Shown piece after piece: positions 1 to 9,152 of a DNA stretch of 64,000 nucleotides. The stretch's first letter is position 1, and every line of letters begins with the position of its first letter. This DNA is from Charina bottae (Eukaryota > Chordata > Lepidosauria > Squamata > Charinaidae). The stretch lies in contig JALMGJ010000008.1 of the NCBI GenBank assembly GCA_023362775.1, positions 22,826,001 to 22,890,000 on the forward strand, in the 5' to 3' direction. Both the position numbers and the translations under genes were made by a program. The notes beneath the pieces are model-generated. The model searched no databases. It was not told where the DNA came from and saw only the letters and a program-made list of their open reading frames with translations.

Positions 1-559
1 CTTTTCTCCTTAGCCCTTCTGAAGCTTTCAAGGGCAAGGAAGTAAGAGGAAACAGCACAGTGTTTTTTGCCTTTACAACCATCTTCTCAGAATACTGTAT
101 AGAATTTCCTCCATGAAAATGTTGGGGAAGAGAACCAGAACAGTCAGAGGCTTGCAATAAACAATTGTAATCATTCTTTGCAGACAGGGTCAATCTGATT
201 CACATCAGCTTGGACCAGTGTTGGGACAGGTCATAAGGAGGTAACATTGGTAACTGCTTGTTTTCTTCATATGGATTCTTCCCAGCTTGTTGATGTCAAT
301 GAGATGAGGGTTGAGACTAGAGAAGTATAAACTGTTGTGTAAACATATCTTGGCTTCCAAGGCTATCAAGAGACTAGCCAAGTACCTGGCTAGTCTCTTG
401 ATAGAAGGATGGGAAGAAAAAAACTGGAATTTGAATTTTGGCCTATAGATCCAGGGGCTGATCTACAGTAATAGAGCAGAGTCATGTCTGAGAATCTTCT
501 ACCAAGTCCAGCTGGCCACATGTGGGTTAAAAATATGACAGATAAATAAATAATACTGA
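1..559. other. Unassigned AT-rich DNA
   Basis: No convincing coding sequence or known repeat is visible here. The only structured feature is the short perfect hairpin at 363-404, listed separately. Confidence 0.6.
363..404. repeat. Perfect 18-bp hairpin
   Basis: Arms 363-380 and 387-404 are exact reverse complements separated by a 6-base loop. No flanking direct repeat or transposon end was recognised, so the origin is unknown. Confidence 0.85.
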
Positions 560-683
560 TTTAAAATTTTATTGTATTTATTTTACTGTAACATTTGATA
601 TTATTTTGTTTTATTGTTGAAACTGCCTTGACAACATATAAGTAGAAAGATGGGATATAAATTTAATGAACCAAATAAATAAT
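560..683 (+). mobile_element. L2-like LINE 3' tail, degenerate
   Basis: The segment has the form of the 3' terminus shared by L2 copies in this window: a T-rich stretch, a decayed 'accgcccagag'-like block, 'gatgggatataaattta', and an AATAAA-rich tail. No coding sequence remains. The call rests on resemblance to the 33.5-35.5 kb copy. Confidence 0.45.
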
Positions 684-715
684 ATTTAGGTAGCTGCGAT
701 TCTTTCTCACTAATT

Positions 716-966
716 CTTCCGGAAAGACTTGAAGACCTGGTTCTGCCGCCTTGCTTGGGACGGGAATGCCAATAGTTCCTCTTGGGAGTGGCTGGTGCCA
801 TGAAACCCGCCTTATTGTTAACATCTTTCTGTTTGGATTTTATATGTAAATTATTGTTCTTGCAATTTTATATTTTTAACTTATTGTTGTGAACCGCCCA
901 GAGTCCCCAGGTATGGAGGAGATGGGTGGTGATACAAATCTAAATAGTAAATAAATAAATAAATAA
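716..966 (+). mobile_element. L2 LINE 3' end (C-terminal codons plus 3'UTR)
   Basis: The first ~90 bases translate to FRKDLKTWFCRLAWDG and continue to SSWEWLVP and a stop. This is the same C-terminus as in the 589-codon L2 frame at 33579-35348. The 3'UTR follows, with 'gaaccgcccagagtcccc', 'gagatgggtggtgatacaaat' and a (AAAT)n tail. It is a strongly 5'-truncated copy, the usual fate of LINE insertions. Confidence 0.85.
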
Positions 967-1884
967 TTGCTAATCAAATTTGAAACACATTTTAGTGTTC
1001 TTACTATTACAGATCTTAGTCCTTCACAATGGCATAGGCACATTTCAGATGTTGAATCAGGTTACAAATATATGTATAGAAATGGAAGGGAGATGGATGA
1101 AATCACATCGGCCTCCCACAGGTTCCTTGGCATTTTTGCTCAATATGGGCCCAGCATGCTTATTTCAGCAGATGTCATCCTTGAATGCACAATCTGTACA
1201 TATTACACTGTTACAGACTTGAACGGAATGTTGACGCCTATGCAAATCGTTGTTATGTTCAAAGTTCAGTCAATTCATGAAAGTTAAAGGTGTTGCCTAA
1301 TGTACAGTTCTCTGTTCCCCACCCCACTTCTATATGCTTGTGTACCCTAGTTATATACTCTTTACAGAAGCAGCAAGACTAACAGAGCCCATGAACATTA
1401 AGTCCCCAAACTGTATTTTTAGTGAAGCTTGAAGATTTGATGGGAGGGGGAGAGAGACAGGAAATAGCCAAACTCAATTTTCAGTGAAATAATTGCTTCA
1501 GCTTAAGATAAAAATAAATAAAACTTACATAAAGTTACCCATATATACTTTGGGAAAGAATCTTGAACATTGGATTAAGCTACACTAAGCTCTGTCCCAA
1601 TTTCCTGCTCTAAGGAGATCTTTTCCAGCTGGGAGTGTGTCAAATGGGAGATATCTATTTCAATCACAAACTAATTTGGGCTTGCATTTCAGAGATGAGA
1701 TGCAGCACATATCTTATTATTACAAAGTAAAAAAAAAAACAAAACAAAAAACTTCCAAACCAGGAACCAGTGGTTCTATGTTAAATTTACAGAAACCCAT
1801 TACTGAATGATCTAACAGAATGGTACAGTGCTAAACATTAATAGTATTAAAGATTATAAATTACACAGAGTTAGAATTACAAGG
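967..1884. other. Unassigned AT-rich DNA
   Basis: A 106-codon open frame at 967-1287 begins right at an L2 tail and shows no recognised domain, so I treat it as chance. Otherwise the stretch holds only a short A-rich run near 1730-1750. Confidence 0.55.
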
Positions 1885-2420
1885 GAGTTTCAAGTTCATC
1901 TGATCCAAACCCTTACTAATGCAACAGCTAGAAAGCAGGTTCCTAACACAGCTTCTGTAAGAGATTGTATTACCCCCTAAAACAACCTATTATGTTGTTA
2001 TCAACTTTTACCATCATTAAGTTTTTTCTAATGTTTAGCTGAAAAACTACTTCGCTGTGATTTCTAACCACTGGTTGTAGTTAAGCCCATGGAGAAATAG
2101 AAAACAAGTATACTCCATTTTCTGCATGGTAGCCCTTCAAGTATTTGGAGAAAGCTTTCCTGTCTTCTCTTAATCTTCTCTTTATCAGGCCAAACATACA
2201 TAGCTACAGTATTTCAGTTATTCTTCAGATCCTTTATCAGCTTGACTGCCTTCTACTGAAAACAGTCCAGTTTTTCAATGTTGATTCTTTTTATGAATTA
2301 AAAAAAAATCTCATCCAGAACTAAGTATTACACACTTGGCTTGTCTGGTATAGAGCAAAATGGATATTATGCAAGTATTTGCCTAGACATATTTTAGAAA
2401 TGTCACTATGGAATATGAGT
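1885..2420 (-). mobile_element. CR1-type LINE remnant
   Basis: On the minus strand this follows the 3' coding and 3'UTR landmarks of CR1-clade LINEs. On the plus strand these read as a 'catctgatccaaaccc' block, 'cattaagttttttctaatgttta', a 'cccttcaagtatttgga' block, the 'cttctcttaatcttctctttatcaggccaaacat' region, and 'cagtccagtttttcaatgttg'. The copy is old and has no open frame. The match is from memory of CR1 consensus sequence and needs alignment. Confidence 0.6.
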
Positions 2421-2639
2421 ACCTATGCGTGCTTCACTCACAGTATTTCTGCATGTACCTTCTCTAATTACCACTGATTTCAACTGATTGATTTCAATTT
2501 TGATAGAAGTATCAGGAGTATGCAATTTAAGCACTTAATTAAATGGGGTTCAACATGTTTTGTGTCCCTTTTAAAGACATTTAACCCAAGTAAAATATTT
2601 ACCCAACATTACAATTAATTCCCTGATTGCAGATTCTGA

Positions 2640-3893
2640 ATGAACATGGATCAGGAACCTTTCAATGTCAGAGATCATCCGATCTCTGCCAAAAGGGCAG
2701 GCAGACAAAGAGCTCCGCAGAAGCCTGGAAGTGGCGCGAAGCTGACATCCACCCGACGCACGGGAATACACATCTGGGAGGCGGTTGCCGGAGCAACCAG
2801 GTAGACCTGACCACACGTGTCAGCAGCAAAGGACCCTGGGGGAGGGAAAGGTTTAAATATGCTGCTTGTTCACAGAATCGCCATTCCAGTCTTTGTTCGT
2901 GCTAGCTTCTGTATCCTGTAATAACTATCCTACTTCTAAGAACTCATGCGTCTGTGAGTTACTCTAGAGTAGGGAGATTACAGATATCGGATGGAGTGCC
3001 TTACATAAAGACTGGAATCAAAAAACCAACCGGTTTTCCCGGGAGCGAAACCAACAGCTCACGGTCGAGACCGGCTTCTACACCCACTGGGCAAAAATTT
3101 CCCACCTGGGGAAAAATTTTTTCGGAAGGAGACCAGGCGAGACGAGCGAGGAACCGGCTTCCCCGGCAGCGCAAACAGCTGAGAGGCGGGGATCCCTGGC
3201 AGCAGTGAAGAAGCAGGAAACGGCTTTCCCCAGCAGCTGGGACCAGGCGAGCGAGGAACCGGCTTTTCCAGCAGCAGCGGAAACCAGCGCGCTAATCAGC
3301 TGAGAGGCGGTGATCCGGAACAGCTGAGCGGCGGCAGGAGCGCAGCGGCGGACACCGGCGGCCCAAGCAGCTCGCACTAATCAGCTGAGAGGGGGTGATC
3401 CGGAACAGCTGAGCGGCGGCAGGAGCGCAGTGGCGGACACCGGCGGCCCAAGCAGCTCGCGCTAATCAGCTGAGAGGCGGTGATCCGGAACAGCTGAGCG
3501 GTGGCAGGAGCGCAGCGGCAGACACCGGCGGCCCAAGCAGCTCGCGCTAATCAGCTGAGAGGCGGTGATCCGGACCAGCTGAGCGGCGGCAGGAGCGCAG
3601 CGGCGGACACCGGCAGCCCAAGCAGCGGATGGAGGCGGCAGAGCAGCAGCTAAATCGGCGCCCAAACAGCTGAGTGGCGGCAGCAGCGAAGCGGTGGTCC
3701 CCGGCGGTCCCAGCAGCGAGTAATCGGCGCCCAAGCAGCTGAGAGGAGGCGGCAGTGCAGCGGCAGAAATCGGCGGCCCCAGCAGCTGTTAGGAAGCCAA
3801 GCAGCTGAGAGGCAGCGGCAGAGACCACGTGGAGGCCAAGCGACGGCAGCGACCAGCGCTCCCAAGCAGCCAGCGACCAGCAGAGACCACAAA
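2640..3893 (+). mobile_element. Ty3/gypsy LTR and/or 5' leader upstream of gag
   Basis: GC-rich sequence directly upstream of the gag frame and unlike the AT-rich host DNA. It holds a possible TATA-like stretch ('tttaaatatgctgc', about 2850) and a TGTCAG motif at about 2818 that could start an LTR. A long purine/GC-rich leader with repeated 'cagctgagaggcgg' follows. I could not fix the LTR ends or a primer-binding site, so the left border is approximate. Confidence 0.5.
3292..3625 (+). repeat. 85-bp tandem repeat, four copies, in gypsy leader
   Basis: Near-identical units begin at 3292, 3377, 3462 and 3547, exactly 85 bp apart. The fourth diverges at about 3625. Each contains 'taatcagctgagaggcggtg', 'atccggaacagctgagcgg' and 'gcggacaccggcggcccaag', with only a few substitutions between units. 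Less regular related units extend on both sides (about 3130-3290 and 3626-3890). The period is not a multiple of three, consistent with a non-coding leader; open frames on the opposite strand here are GC-rich shadows. Confidence 0.92.
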
Positions 3894-5090
3894 ATGGAGT
3901 CGGTGGAGGCGGCAGAAGTGAGCAAAGAAGCCGGACCCAGCTCAACTAGCGCCCAGACGATGGAGGGAGTTGCCAGTGAGCGAGAGGGCAAGAAAGCACA
4001 GAAGAAGCAAAACCACATAGAGGTAACCAAAACCCCCATTCCTCTAAGCAGCACCGAACCAAGGCTAGCGGGATGGTCCATAGCTGTAGGTGAAGGGCTA
4101 GCGCAGGAAGGGGCAAAAGGAAACCAGAAGAAGGTCACCCCAACCCAGCGCATCGTAAGGTTGGAGGAACAGATGTCCAATGTGCAGTTAAATATAGGAA
4201 TGTTGATGAATAAAATGGACTCATTGGGCGCTGCCTTTGAGAAATTAATGGACAATATAGATAAACCCAAAGGGCGGGAACTGAACCTGGGGCCACCCAA
4301 AGGAGAGGGAGACATCAAAAGTGAAGAGGAGGAATTTTACCCCTACAACAGAGCACCCAGGACCCCGTCATACAACCAATTCATGACCCCAGGGGGGGCA
4401 CATACACCATTTGGAATGGGTGAACTAAAAACGAAATTCAACGGCAACCCCAAGAATTTAGCATGCTTCTTGACTCACGTACAAGGGTTCATGAGCGAAT
4501 TCGAATACACCTTCCGAACGGAAGAGAGCAAAATTAGATACGTCTCCAGTTTTCTGGAAGGTGAGGCAGGGGACTGGCTGGTAACACTTCATGACAGGAG
4601 GGCTAGGGAATTAAGGGACTTCCAAGAGTTCATATATGCCCTCCGAAAACGGTTTGAAGATACGCTGACCAAAGTCTCAGCCAGGGCCCGACTCCGGAAC
4701 TTAAGGCAGGGACCTAGGACAGTAGCTGAATATGCTATGGACTTTAAAAGATTATTATCCTATCTGCCGGACTGGCCGGAATCGATAAAGATAGAACACT
4801 TTCAATATGGCCTAAAACAGGACTTACTGGAAAAGGCTTTAGACAGAGATGACCCTGAAACTTTAGAGGGGTGGATCCAATTAGCTGGGAAAATTGAGAG
4901 TAACAGACTACAGTTACAAAGTATCAGAAACGTACAATCCAGGCAGAGGAACGAGGGGACTTTCATTAACCAGCCCCGCTCGAACGTGAAACAGCGGAAT
5001 TGGGAAGAGGAGAAGGATCGCCGGACAAGAGAGGGACTGTGCTTCCGCTGCGGGAAGGAGGAACACCGAAGAAGCCTTACATTTAAATAA
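3894..5090 (+). CDS. gag: Ty3/gypsy Gag polyprotein, C-terminally truncated
   Basis: Gag of a Ty3/gypsy LTR retrotransposon would assemble the cytoplasmic particle that packages element RNA. The 398-codon frame has no internal stop. Residues ~1-80 are Ala/Ser/Glu-rich and low in complexity. Residues ~84-122 (RIVRLEEQMSNVQ onward) look like a coiled coil. Residues ~180-350 are a retrotransposon-gag domain with KFNGNPKNLACFLTHVQGF, FLEGEAGDWL, FEDTLTKVSARARLRNL and YAMDFKRLLSYLPDW. The C-terminus holds C383-x2-C386-x4-H391 of a CCHC zinc knuckle, but the last Cys position is Thr396 and a stop follows two residues later. Gypsy homology ends there, then comes 'aaataaaaaaaatt'. No protease, RT or integrase follows. 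The ATG lies just after the repeat-rich leader. An intact host-domesticated gag is possible but unproven. Confidence 0.85.
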   Translation: MESVEAAEVSKEAGPSSTSAQTMEGVASEREGKKAQKKQNHIEVTKTPIPLSSTEPRLAGWSIAVGEGLAQEGAKGNQKKVTPTQRIVRLEEQMSNVQLNIGMLMNKMDSLGAAFEKLMDNIDKPKGRELNLGPPKGEGDIKSEEEEFYPYNRAPRTPSYNQFMTPGGAHTPFGMGELKTKFNGNPKNLACFLTHVQGFMSEFEYTFRTEESKIRYVSSFLEGEAGDWLVTLHDRRARELRDFQEFIYALRKRFEDTLTKVSARARLRNLRQGPRTVAEYAMDFKRLLSYLPDWPESIKIEHFQYGLKQDLLEKALDRDDPETLEGWIQLAGKIESNRLQLQSIRNVQSRQRNEGTFINQPRSNVKQRNWEEEKDRRTREGLCFRCGKEEHRRSLTFK

Positions 5091-6104
5091 AAAAAATTAG
5101 AATTGCTCCATATACTATATGTCAGTCCTTGCCTCTCTTTGCCAGAAGACCCATATCCAGGGTGATATGGTGAACCAACATATAACATTTACAGGCATAA
5201 AATAGATTGTCTTCCCCCTCTTCCCCCTCCTTCTCCTCCTCCCCCTCCTCTTCCTCCTCCTTACATAAACATACACACAGACATTTTTCTATTTGCACAC
5301 TTATTTTTCTAAACATAAATCTGCTTTTCTATGTATGAAATGTGCCATTTTTGAGGAGGTCCAAATTTACACTTTCTATTTAATACATTACAAACATGTG
5401 TCTGAAAAAGTAAAGAACCACACTTAAAAATAGTGTGTCCCCTGTTGGAATTATTAGGGGTCAACTCAGCATTGTCTCATAAGCATAATAGGGGTCCTTT
5501 CTAGTAAACACATCTCTATTGTGTTTGTGGGATGTCACATGGATCACCTGATTTCCACTTTCTCCTTCTTCTTGAGTTTGGGGGATTAACAACCTCCATT
5601 ACTCTTTGGGAACACCTGCAAGCAGGAGGTGCTGCAGAATTCAGCTCTCGTCCTTTTCATCTTCCTTGCACACAGATCTACTATGAATCTACTTGTATCC
5701 AGATCTACTGAATAAATGATCAAACCAGATATGGAGTGGTGGGAATTGACAAAGGATGTAACAATTTAAAATCTTCTAATACATTCTGACCAGAGTGGGA
5801 GGTGCAAAGATGAGTTTCTTGGAAACACATCCAGCACAACTGTAGCATTTTGAATTTGCATCCTGATATAGTTAAACAGATAAAGTTCTATATCAAAATT
5901 TAAAAATCCAAAAATATTCAAATGTTTTCAGCTATCACAGTTTTCACAAAATGCAGCAGCAAGTAAGTAGCACATTGAATAAAATAGCAACATGTAAAAG
6001 TCACTCGAAGCAACCTCCTTCTTTTCCTCTTGGAATTTCATTCAAAGGCAGAGTTATGTAACGTTCATTACACTAGCCTAGCCTTCAAGTTTTGGATCCC
6101 TTCA
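5091..6104. other. Unassigned AT-rich DNA
   Basis: No gene or recognised repeat apart from the polypyrimidine tract at 5209-5262. The left edge borders the A-rich end of the truncated gag segment. Confidence 0.5.
5209..5262 (+). repeat. Polypyrimidine (C/T) tract
   Basis: About 54 bases of almost pure CT, with 'cttccccctcttccccctcc' followed by CCT/CTT triplets. It is low-complexity sequence. The Glu/Gly-rich open frame on the opposite strand is an artefact of it. Confidence 0.9.
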
Positions 6105-6325
6105 AGTTAGTGTTTATTCCTCGTGACTGCCTGGACTAGTCCCTGCAGTTTTTTTGGCAAGATTGTTTGGAAGTCATTTGTCATTGCCTTCTTCTTAGGG
6201 CTGTGTGTGTGTGGCTGGCCCAAGGTCACCCAGTTGGTTTCATGCCTAAGGCAGGAGTAGAACTCTCAGTCTCCTGGTTTCTAGCCTGGTGCTTTAACCA
6301 ATACACCAAACTGGGTCTCACTTTC
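6105..6325 (-). mobile_element. tRNA-derived SINE (squamate, full-length-like)
   Basis: Read on the minus strand it starts with a tRNA-like head: 'agtttggtgtattggttaaa' (A-box), 'gctagaaaccaggagac', and a decayed B-box 'gagttctactcc'. It continues with 'aactgggtgaccttgggcca' and a body ending near 6105. The head recurs at 19355-19418 on the plus strand. No clean TSD was found. Confidence 0.7.
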
Positions 6326-6842
6326 ATATAGTTAGTGCATTAATAATTAGAGTTAAAACAACTCTGTAGGTAGGGTTATATTCCAGACTGGAACACTGGA
6401 AAAAATGTTCTCCTTTACATTACCTTAAAAGACTGTGCCAAATCCAGAACTTCTCCCCAAGTGCAAGCATGGTCCTTCATTTCTCTTCTGGGCCAACTCT
6501 TCAGAATTAGTTGCACCACATGTTTAATGTAGTGCTCATAGTACCTTCTTCAAGTGAATGAAAAAATATATTATGCCCAAACATAAAATGGCCTGCAGGA
6601 ACAGAATATTCAGATAATAATACAGTACTTAATAAAAAGTAACATAGAAGCACTAGTAGATTATATAGTAAAACTGGAGACAATGAACAGTTTAGATGGA
6701 ATATTCTCATTAACTGTTGCCATACTCTGCATGCAAAATGAAGCTACATTATAGGCAGTAGCAGACTGTGTATCTAAAAGCAAATGTTTGAGGTGGAATT
6801 CATTTTAGTGGCCTGGAAAGATTACCAAACTGTGTATGATAA
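6326..6842. other. Unassigned AT-rich DNA
   Basis: Nothing recognised; a 67-codon minus-strand frame at 6507-6710 has no family signature. Confidence 0.5.
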
Positions 6843-6858
6843 ACATAGTTTGTGGAGT

Positions 6859-6989
6859 CTGTAGCTTGAATCATGTCAACTGGATTTCTATTTTCTCAGT
6901 GGATAACGTTTCCACTGAGAAAATAGAAATCCAGTTGACATGATTCAAGCTACAGACAATTCCACCTGGATGACTGAGAACCTTCATCG
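6859..6989. mobile_element. Folded-back Penelope-like element 3' end with 16-bp TSD
   Basis: The insert is bounded by an exact 16-bp direct repeat, acatagtttgtggagt, at 6843-6858 and 6990-7005. Inside it, 47-bp arms 6857-6903 and 6911-6957 are perfect reverse complements around a 7-base loop. The unpaired right part ('ctgagaaccttcatcg') and 'aacgtttccac' resemble termini of PLEs ('...gaaagccttcgacaata' and 'gcgaaacgttagg' in the 54-kb copy). I infer a very short PLE insertion made of two inverted copies of its own end. Confidence 0.7.
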
Positions 6990-7240
6990 ACATAGTTTGT
7001 GGAGTTTTTTTTTCCCTCCAAAGATTGAGATGGCTAATACATTGATTAAATAGAATAAATAAATAAATGCCTATAACATTCACAGTACAACAGAAAATAC
7101 CTAAACATTTTTACCACCATTGTTGAGTGCAAAAATACTGTAAATAAAAATTCCTGCCAAAGGCCCTCTGCATATAACCTTTCAAATCATATCACATTAT
7201 TTCTGATCCAACTTTTCAATAATTCAGGTTGTTGTATAAT

Positions 7241-7290
<50 letters not shown>
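7241..7290 (+). repeat. (TC)n(AC)n compound microsatellite
   Basis: About 12 TC units followed by about 13 AC units. Confidence 0.97.
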
Positions 7291-7294
<4 letters not shown>

Positions 7295-7318
7295 CATTAA
7301 GCTCTCTTAGGTTAAAAA

Positions 7319-7648
7319 AGGTAAAGGTTCCTCCCACACATTTGTGCAGTCGTGTCCGACTCTAGGGGCCGGTGCTCATCTCCGTTTGTTAGCCAAAGAG
7401 CCAGCGTTGTCCGAAGACACTTCCACGGTCATGTGGCCGCATGATGCGCATGGAACGCTGTTACCTACCCACCGAAGTGGTACCTATTAATCTACTTGCA
7501 TTTGCATGCTTTCGAATTGCTAGGTTGGCAAGAGCTGGAGCTAGTGCGGGAGCTCACTCCACATGCAGGGCTAGGGATTCGAACCTCCGAACTTGCGATC
7601 TTCCGATCGACAAGCCTGGTGTCTTACCTGCTGAGCCACCACACCCCC
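7319..7648 (-). mobile_element. Sauria-type tRNA-derived SINE
   Basis: Minus-strand order: tRNA-like head 'ggtggctcagcaggtaagac' with 'ggttcgaatccctagccc' as B-box, then 'gagctcccgcactagctcc', 'gctcttgccaacctagcaat', 'tcgaaagcatgcaaatgca', 'ggtaacagcgttcc', 'cacatgaccgtggaagtg', 'ctggctctttggctaacaaa', 'cccctagagtcggacacgac' and a '...aacctttacc' end. Nearly the full element is present. Related copies lie at 30538, 39158 and 45714. No clear TSD here. Confidence 0.92.
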
Positions 7649-8440
7649 TTATTCTCATAAGAAATTTTAGTAAATCTGCTTTCCAGTACAGCAAACAGAT
7701 GCTATTTAATCAAACCTTAGAGAAAGCTCTGAGATGATAAAGCAGTTCCAACTTGATAAGATATTGACTTGGCTGTTGACTCTGATTCAGACTCCAGCAT
7801 TTTAGAGGGTAGGTTCAATGTTTTTTACCATTCAGTGTCCAGGACTCACTATTTAAGAAACACCCTAGCTTCGCCATGGACGACTCCAATATCTGATATC
7901 TTGGAAAGGTTATGGACCACAAGAAAACTCTTGGGAAAATGCTTCCCATGTCCATGCCCCTGCGAAGCTTCGAGATTTCCATCAACGTTGCCCAATGAAG
8001 CCTAGGTCACAATGCCCATAGCCCATGCCCAACAAAAGCTCTGGAGAGGAATTGTAAATCAGAAAGTAATCTAGTAGAGATTAGGTTGAATAAATTTTAT
8101 CAAAGATTATTAGAAAAACCAGGACTTATGGAGAAGAATTAAATTTTAACCCTGGATTAAGGATCTCCATCACTTTTCAACCAAGTCAACATTTGGGATG
8201 CATTTGGGATCCAAAGAACTGCCCTCAGTACTGATAGTGTTTTAGGGGAGAATAATTAGAGTATGCGCCTAACTAGGAATTGAGGCAGTAATTTAGCCTC
8301 AAATATTTTCAAGCCAGCAGGAATAAAATGGTATCTTTTAGTGACCAGTTGGAACGGAGCAGCATAGAAATGCTATAAACAAGTAAACACACAAATTAAA
8401 AACTGAGGAAACTTAAGATAACTGTAGCATGTTATCATGA
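7649..8440. other. Unassigned DNA
   Basis: No gene found. A 78-codon plus-strand frame at 7769-8005 has no recognised motif. Confidence 0.45.
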
Positions 8441-8712
8441 TGTCTGCACTGCCTTTTTCAACTTGGACCCTTTTCTTACTGTCGGTATGGAATACAGTCC
8501 CCAGATATCTAAGCATTTGATGAGCTCAATGATGTTTATCCCAAGTGTTTCAATCATTCAACTTGGGATTTTAGCATGGCAATCTTTGTTTTCTGATAAT
8601 TAATACTGCTCAGTACTTAGCAAAGGCCTTGTGCTCTCCTGAGACTGATTGGAGTTTTGTGGTAAAATCACAGCATCATCTCCATAACATAGGATTGGTA
8701 AACTTTTCTCAG
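8441..8712 (-). pseudogene. Possible reverse-transcriptase palm remnant
   Basis: Minus-strand translation near 8690 gives LCYGDDAVIL, which resembles a non-LTR reverse transcriptase active-site motif (usually YADDAVLL). About 150 bases further on, in another frame, it gives 'LRYLGTVFHTDSKK', like the 'KYLGV.F' block that follows RT motif C. The two are joined only through frameshifts and stops. The family cannot be assigned; this is a weak call based on motif order and spacing. Confidence 0.35.
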
Positions 8713-8814
8713 ACATTCTAGGAGTTAGAATCCAAAACGTGCAAGGACCTGATTAATGGACTAAAGTAAATGTTTCAAAAATTTTCAATGTAAACCTCTT
8801 CCGAGTATGTATAA

Positions 8815-9144
8815 CAGGGCTTTCCAAAGTGCCGCCGCTGGCGATAAACCAGTGGTGGTGGCGGCGGCAGCGACGGCAGTGCGGCGGCGGTGTGCGCGCA
8901 CACAGCGGCGGCGCGGGGGGGGTGTGCGGCGGTGCGCGCGCGCACGGCAGCAGCGCAGGGGACGTGCGGCAGTGCGCGCATGGTGGCAGCGCGGGGGGCG
9001 TCCGGCGGTGCGCGCGTGCACGGCAGTGGCGGCAGCCTCCGCTAAAACGCGGAAGCACTGATACCGCGCCGCTGCTGCTGCCGCCGTGCACGCGCATGCC
9101 GCCGCTTCCGGGTGGTGTGGCGACACACAGTTTGGAAAGCTCTG
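8815..9144. mobile_element. CpG-rich hAT-type miniature element with 8-bp TSD
   Basis: The ends are 'cagggctttccaaa' and 'tttggaaagctctg', imperfect terminal inverted repeats. They are flanked by an exact 8-bp duplication atgtataa (8807-8814 and 9145-9152), the signature TSD length of hAT transposons. The 330-bp body is extremely GC- and CpG-rich (CGG/GCG and CACGCGC runs) and has no transposase. The Ala/Arg-rich frames on both strands come from base composition. Related copies: 16112, 29587 and 41458. Confidence 0.93.
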
Positions 9145-9152
9145 ATGTATAA

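Noticed and set aside
967..1287. 106-codon frame starting after an L2 tail
   Set aside because: No recognised domain, AT-biased codons, and a second overlapping frame is equally open.
3292..3625. Regular repeats considered as a CRISPR-like array
   Set aside because: The whole 85-bp unit is repeated with no unique spacers, in a eukaryotic retrotransposon leader.
3078..4318. Long minus-strand open frames opposite the gypsy leader and gag
   Set aside because: They follow the 85-bp GC-rich repeats and change frame between units; the plus-strand gag explains the region.
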